Positions 61,601 to 64,000 of a DNA stretch of 64,000 nt are shown here, one piece after another (the stretch's first letter is position 1; the number at the start of each line of letters is the position of its first letter). The DNA comes from Phalacrocorax aristotelis (taxonomy: Eukaryota; Chordata; Aves; Suliformes; Phalacrocoracidae): assembly GCF_949628215.1 (NCBI RefSeq), contig NC_134280.1:49006621-49070620 (forward strand). The letters are read 5' to 3'. Both the position numbers and the translations under genes were made by a program. The notes beneath the pieces are model-generated. The model was given only the letters and a program-made list of their open reading frames with translations, made no database searches and was not told where the DNA came from.

Positions 61601-63723
61601 AGGCTTCTAGATGTTTTTATCTTTAGGGTTTGTATTTTCAGGTCTTGCTCTGCAATTATCATGTGAAGATTAAGCTTTTAAATGAAATGCTGTGTTTTGC
61701 TTTCATTTTAAACACTCCATGGTTCTGAGAAGCTTGAGTTTAAAAAAAGATATATTACTACCATCATTAATGCCCTGGTGATAAAGTGTAAAAAAACAGC
61801 CAGAAGAGGTAAACTCCCTAGGAGGGGACAGAATTCTTGTAATCCAAGCCAATACGCATCCCATCCTTGTCAAAGCTACACATCCACACAAGTCAGAGAA
61901 ACATTGTGCAAGTGCCCCATGCTATTCACTCCACCCAACAGCAAAATAGAATTTAGCCTGAAACCCCAAAGCTGTGCTAAAGTTCGCTTCGATCCCTGCT
62001 CCTCCCACCAATATCCTCAAAACCAAGCAACCACCAAACAAGCAGCAACAAAAATCACTTTTCATGCATTTCAGCGACCTACCTGATATTTTCATTGAGG
62101 GTGTAAAGTTCATTGTTCTGCAAGCCTCCCCCTTTGAACACATTTATCACTGCTGTTTGAACACTGCCAAAAAAGAAATGAGACAGTACAACATCCATAA
62201 ACAACAGCCACCGGTATGATTTAACACAGTGCAATGTCAGCTAGCCACCAAAAGCTGAGTGGTTAGAATGGGGTGGGGGAAGGTTAACTGCACTTAGATA
62301 CTTCCACTCTTTCTCCCCTGGAAATCATCACTTTAATTTGTCTATATCTCTCATGGGAAACAGAGCAGAACCTACCTCAAGTTGTGCCTAGAGTAAGCAA
62401 GGGACAGTTGTTACAGTTGTTACACTATTCACAAAAAACAATTTCATACCAGATATATCTTTAACATGACTGTTTAGGGGATCTCTGTTGTGTGCTGCAG
62501 GCTAGTTGCTATGAGGAGACATAGATTTTGGGCAATATCTGCCAAACACATAGTATCCCATTATCCAGTGACGTTAGCAGGAACCACCCAACCTGCAGCA
62601 TCTGGCAGGACCCTGGCTGCGCTTGGAGACGTTCTGCAGCCAGCATCACCTCAGACCCAACTTTAAGCCCTGATAATACTTGTAAGATGCTGTTGGAGGA
62701 TCTTCTAACTCATACTTTTCTCACCAGCACAGAGGAAGTCATAAAGTGACAGCATACAAGATGGTTTAGCAGGTCTAACAGCTTGCTCTGGCTAACAAGA
62801 GGAGGTGTCTTTCCCTTCTGTGGGCCAGTTACAGCATTTGCACACTTCACAGACCTCGGCTCACTAACCTGGCATAAAACTGCAATGTTTTTGCTGGGCT
62901 ACTTTTGTGCGACATTAGTAAGCTAAGCTAAGTCAGAAAGAGAGAGGGTCCTGCCGAGTGCAGAGCTGGCATAAGGTGGCAGAAGGGAAGGTGGGAACAC
63001 CTGCTTTTGGTAGCAGCAGACCATTAGATCAGATCAGGACATCTCACTCTTCACCCTACACATCGTTTTTCCAGTTGCCATTGCTGCATGACACGTACTA
63101 CAGGCAGGATTTGGCTGTCAATAGGAAATGCTGGTAGAAGCCACGAGCTTAGTACTTGTCAGAGGAACTTGGCTGCGGTCAAAGCTTCATAATATGCAAA
63201 TAAATGCCTGTTGTACATTAAGAAACTGGACTTTATTACAGTACTAGGAACGTGTTTTCCTAAATGGTACTTAAAACATGCAACTGTTTACAAAGAGTAA
63301 TTTTGTTTTACTTCAAGACAGTACATCTGAACAATGTTGGCCAAAACCAAGACTGAACACTATTAGGTCTAATTTTTTCACCTCCACAGAGGCTTTCAAT
63401 GCCAGCAAAGCTTGTACATGCCAAAAATTCATGCATGCTTATAAAAAGACAAGCTTAGCCATAAATTATCTGAAGCACAAAGATCAGACACACATGGCCC
63501 TTATCATGGGGCTGCTGCAGGGCGAGACCTCAGGTTGGGTGGGTCCTGCTCACCTGTTCCAGGCAGAGTTGGAGCTGAGATGCAGAGCCTGCCGGGCTGC
63601 CTGGAACCGTGGCAGGTCACTGAGGACTGGAGAGCTCATGAAGCGAGGTCGAGGCCTTCTGAACGAACCCATCTTGTACAACTGGAGAGCAAAGGATGGA
63701 GCTACAGTGAACCCTCCGGTCAT
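31256..63723 (-). CDS. PRR5L: PRR5L / Protor-2, mTORC2 subunit (complete CDS, 8 exons)
   Basis: PRR5L binds Rictor in mTOR complex 2. In mammals it also binds tristetraprolin to speed decay of TNF mRNA and affects PKC-delta and cell migration. Exons on the - strand are 63723-63554, 62163-62083, 58562-58514, 46411-46354, 43329-43238, 39875-39735, 38244-38118 and 31638-31256. They sum to 1101 nt, or 366 codons plus stop (human 368 aa), and every junction keeps frame. The HbrB-like domain covers exons 1-7 (residues about 40-235). The C-terminal tail (240-366) carries the conserved ALTPLTEQEGEAYLEKCGS block and a serine-rich end. All introns are GT-AG except intron 4, which is GC-AG. The gene lies tail to tail with TRAF6 as in mammals. 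Confidence 0.96.
31639..38117 (-). other. PRR5L: PRR5L intron 7 (6.5 kb)
   Basis: A GT-AG intron from GTAAGA at 38117 to the acceptor at 31639. It contains a (CAG)n-type run near 33175-33206 and T-rich stretches near 37578-37604. No recognised transposon or exon. Confidence 0.85.
33175..33206 (+). repeat. CAG-rich microsatellite
   Basis: Five to six uninterrupted CAG units followed by imperfect CAGG/CAG units, within PRR5L intron 7. It is intronic and reads CTG on the PRR5L sense strand. Confidence 0.75.
38118..38244 (-). CDS. PRR5L: PRR5L exon 7
   Basis: 127 nt, acceptor TTTGAATTTCAG and donor CTTG/GTAAGA. It encodes SVHEPTGPSEGYLQLEELVK, then QVISPYLG and SFSGSTCLL, the end of the HbrB-like domain. 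It starts in phase 0 and leaves one base for exon 8. Confidence 0.95.
38245..39734 (-). other. PRR5L: PRR5L intron 6 (1.5 kb)
   Basis: GT-AG intron. It holds an 11-bp perfect tandem duplication (38900-38910 and 38911-38921, GAACTCGTATA) and otherwise nothing notable. Confidence 0.85.
39735..39875 (-). CDS. PRR5L: PRR5L exon 6
   Basis: 141 nt, 47 codons, phase 0 at both ends. I place the acceptor at TTTTTAG/GGTCAG, giving GQELTIRQIALLGFRD. A second AG six bases later (GGTCAG/GAG) could give a NAGNAG-like alternative lacking Gly-Gln. The first agrees with the human protein. Donor CTGCAG/GTGGGG. It encodes LVLLKVKLEEILPLVQTKLP and IIQMLLILQ. Confidence 0.94.
39876..43237 (-). other. PRR5L: PRR5L intron 5 (3.4 kb)
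   Basis: GT-AG intron (GTAATC donor). No repeat or exon recognised. Confidence 0.85.
43238..43329 (-). CDS. PRR5L: PRR5L exon 5
   Basis: 92 nt. The first two bases complete the Gly codon begun in exon 4, followed by 30 codons: EDRIDVLSEIWDHYFTETLP, then TLQAIFYPVQ, the best conserved part of the HbrB-like domain. Acceptor TTTTCATAG, donor GTCCAG/GTAATC. Confidence 0.95.
43330..46353 (-). other. PRR5L: PRR5L intron 4 (3.0 kb, GC-AG type)
   Basis: The donor is GAAG/GCAAGT at 46354/46353 and the acceptor TTTTCATAG/GT at 43330. A 17-bp direct repeat (45899-45915 and 45922-45938) lies inside. See the findings for why GC is the correct donor. Confidence 0.85.
46354..46411 (-). CDS. PRR5L: PRR5L exon 4
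   Basis: 58 nt: 19 codons plus one base. It encodes NQLLAKGLLFIEEKVKLCE and the first base of Gly. Acceptor TCTCTTGGCAG. It ends at a GC donor. Confidence 0.94.
48514..48582 (+). repeat. A/C-rich low-complexity tract
   Basis: Mixed AAAAC, CAAA and ACCC words. On the PRR5L sense strand this is T/G-rich. Confidence 0.6.
50842..50901 (+). repeat. A/C-rich low-complexity tract
   Basis: AAAACAAAAC words with an 11-A run and CCCCCC, the same style as 48514-48582. Confidence 0.6.
55849..55879 (+). repeat. 31-bp exact direct repeat, copy 1
   Basis: Identical over 31 bp to 57083-57113 (it begins ATCCAGTTAGTTGC and ends GCTGCTAGGA). Flanks differ immediately on both sides. Confidence 0.85.
57083..57113 (+). 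repeat. 31-bp exact direct repeat, copy 2
   Basis: The second copy of 55849-55879, 1,234 bp away in the same intron. Confidence 0.85.
58191..58211. repeat. Short perfect inverted repeat
   Basis: Arms AATTCTCTA and TAGAGAATT (9 bp) flank a 3-bp centre. Probably incidental in AT-rich intron sequence. Confidence 0.6.
58514..58562 (-). CDS. PRR5L: PRR5L exon 3 (49-nt microexon)
   Basis: Acceptor TTCTGTCTACAG, donor TTTCAG/GTATTA. One base completes Arg, followed by 16 codons RLLKSELGSFITDYFQ. This small exon is needed to join exon 2 to exon 4 in frame and is very conserved. Confidence 0.93.
58563..62082 (-). other. PRR5L: PRR5L intron 2 (3.5 kb)
   Basis: GT-AG intron (GTAGGT donor). It contains A-rich tracts (58827-58850, 59100-59118, 59331-59346) and a 15-bp tandem duplication (59407-59421 and 59422-59436). 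Confidence 0.85.
59407..59436 (+). repeat. 15-bp tandem duplication
   Basis: AGCAGTAAATTCTGC occurs twice head to tail without change. A small recent slippage event. Confidence 0.8.
62083..62163 (-). CDS. PRR5L: PRR5L exon 2
   Basis: 81 nt. Acceptor TTCTTTTTTGGCAG and donor ATCAG/GTAGGT. The first T completes Ser, then VQTAVINVFKGGGLQNNELY and TLNENI, with two bases left for Arg. The GGG and NELY elements match mammalian PRR5L. Confidence 0.94.
62164..63553 (-). other. PRR5L: PRR5L intron 1 (within coding region, 1.4 kb)
   Basis: GT-AG intron (AACAG/GTGAGC donor at 63553). No repeat or other feature recognised. Confidence 0.85.
63554..63723 (-). CDS. PRR5L: PRR5L first coding exon
   Basis: ATG at 63723-63721, after an in-frame TGA 30 nt upstream. 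56 codons plus two bases: MTGGFTVAPSFALQLYK, then MGSFRRPRPRFMSSPVLSDL, PRFQAARQAL, and HLSSNSAWN. The human protein has the same two-methionine layout (first Met, then MGSFRRPRPRF at residue 16). The first ATG has a weak context (C at -3, A at +4) and the second (63672-63670) a strong one (A at -3, G at +4). Both may be used. Confidence 0.93.
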
Positions 63724-63768
63724 AGGGTCAAAAGGAGTGGAGCAGGGCTGTCAGAAAGTGTCTTCTCT

Positions 63769-63783
63769 TCAAGGTCTAAGCAT
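63769..63783 (-). CDS. uORF 2 in PRR5L 5' UTR (4 codons)
   Basis: ATG at 63783-63781, then three codons and TGA. It ends 45 nt before the main ATG, close enough to affect reinitiation at the first versus second PRR5L start. Confidence 0.25.
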   Translation of the reverse strand: MLRP

Positions 63784-63857
63784 CAATCTCGGTGATGTCA
63801 ACGAGTCTTCAAACCTAAGGACTCAGCCTGCAGCAGAAGCAAAGAGTCAGCCTTGGA

Positions 63858-63896
63858 CTAGCAGTTCCCCACAGCGTCAGGTTGTGACAGGGACAT
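63858..63896 (-). CDS. uORF 1 in PRR5L 5' UTR (12 codons)
   Basis: ATG at 63896-63894 and TAG at 63860-63858, encoding MSLSQPDAVGNC. It ends well before the main start. Its role, if any, would be to lower translation of PRR5L. No conservation is known. Confidence 0.3.
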   Translation of the reverse strand: MSLSQPDAVGNC

Positions 63897-63929
63897 GCAC
63901 TGCAAGATGATGAAGGAATTGAAGCAGTC

Positions 63930-64000
63930 CTGCAGAGAAGAGAAAGGAAAAGAGCAAGACAGAAGGGAGGGGTAAAAATCTCCTATCCCATTAACAGCAA
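63930..64000 (-). other. PRR5L: PRR5L upstream intron, 3' end
   Basis: A pyrimidine-rich sequence on the - strand leads to the CAG acceptor at 63932-63930. The window ends inside this intron. Confidence 0.55.

Larger units (their letters stand above)
63724..63929 (-). other. PRR5L: PRR5L 5' UTR part of the first coding exon
   Basis: The exon probably begins at 63929 after a strong acceptor (CCTTTCTCTTCTCTGCAG, with more pyrimidines upstream). A weaker alternative acceptor is at 63748-63749. This implies at least one non-coding first exon outside the window. Two short uORFs lie in this segment. Confidence 0.6.

Noticed and set aside
63278..63910. 210-codon + strand open frame over the first PRR5L coding exon
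   Set aside because: It is the antisense of a real GC-richer exon. The conserved protein is clearly on the - strand.
1..64000. CRISPR arrays, tRNA or rRNA genes, bacterial operons
   Set aside because: None seen. The sequence is vertebrate nuclear DNA with introns and dead retroelements.

Overview
The window is vertebrate nuclear DNA, most probably from a bird. It has intron-split genes, a CR1 LINE with a bird/reptile-type 3' end and a LTR retrovirus remnant of a type common in birds. There is no prokaryotic gene organisation. The species cannot be named from the sequence alone.

Two genes lie tail to tail. On the + strand, the last five coding exons of TRAF6 (801-9329) encode 446 residues: the tail of the RING finger, the zinc fingers, a coiled coil and the MATH/TRAF-C domain. 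The start of the gene is outside the window. A probable 3.7-kb 3' UTR follows, ending near 13,080. On the - strand, the complete coding sequence of PRR5L (Protor-2, an mTORC2 subunit) can be assembled from eight exons between 63723 and 31256. It gives 366 residues, in frame throughout, with one GC-AG intron. The order TRAF6 -> <- PRR5L is the same as in mammals.

Region by region: 1-9329 holds TRAF6 exons and introns. The intron at 2732-7538 contains a decayed 3.4-kb class III (ERVL-like) provirus in sense orientation, with a nearly complete 5' LTR and only a stub of the 3' LTR. 9330-13080 is the TRAF6 3' UTR, with a G-quadruplex motif and a possible miR-146 site. 13080-19908 is intergenic, with an AT-rich tract and one unexplained open frame. 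19909 to about 23110 is a dead, nearly full-length CR1 on the - strand. 23110-29798 is intergenic. 29799-31255 is a probable PRR5L 3' UTR. 31256-63929 holds the PRR5L exons and introns, including a 206-nt 5' UTR segment with two short uORFs.

TRAF6 is a ubiquitin ligase and adaptor for TLR/IL-1R and TNF-family receptors. PRR5L binds Rictor in mTORC2. Their adjacency is conserved synteny, not an operon. I found no RNA genes, CRISPR arrays or clearly new system. The most useful observations are the GC donor in PRR5L, the 23-residue TRAF6 linker insertion, the sense LTR inside TRAF6 that could in principle drive a RING-less product, and the alternative PRR5L starts.
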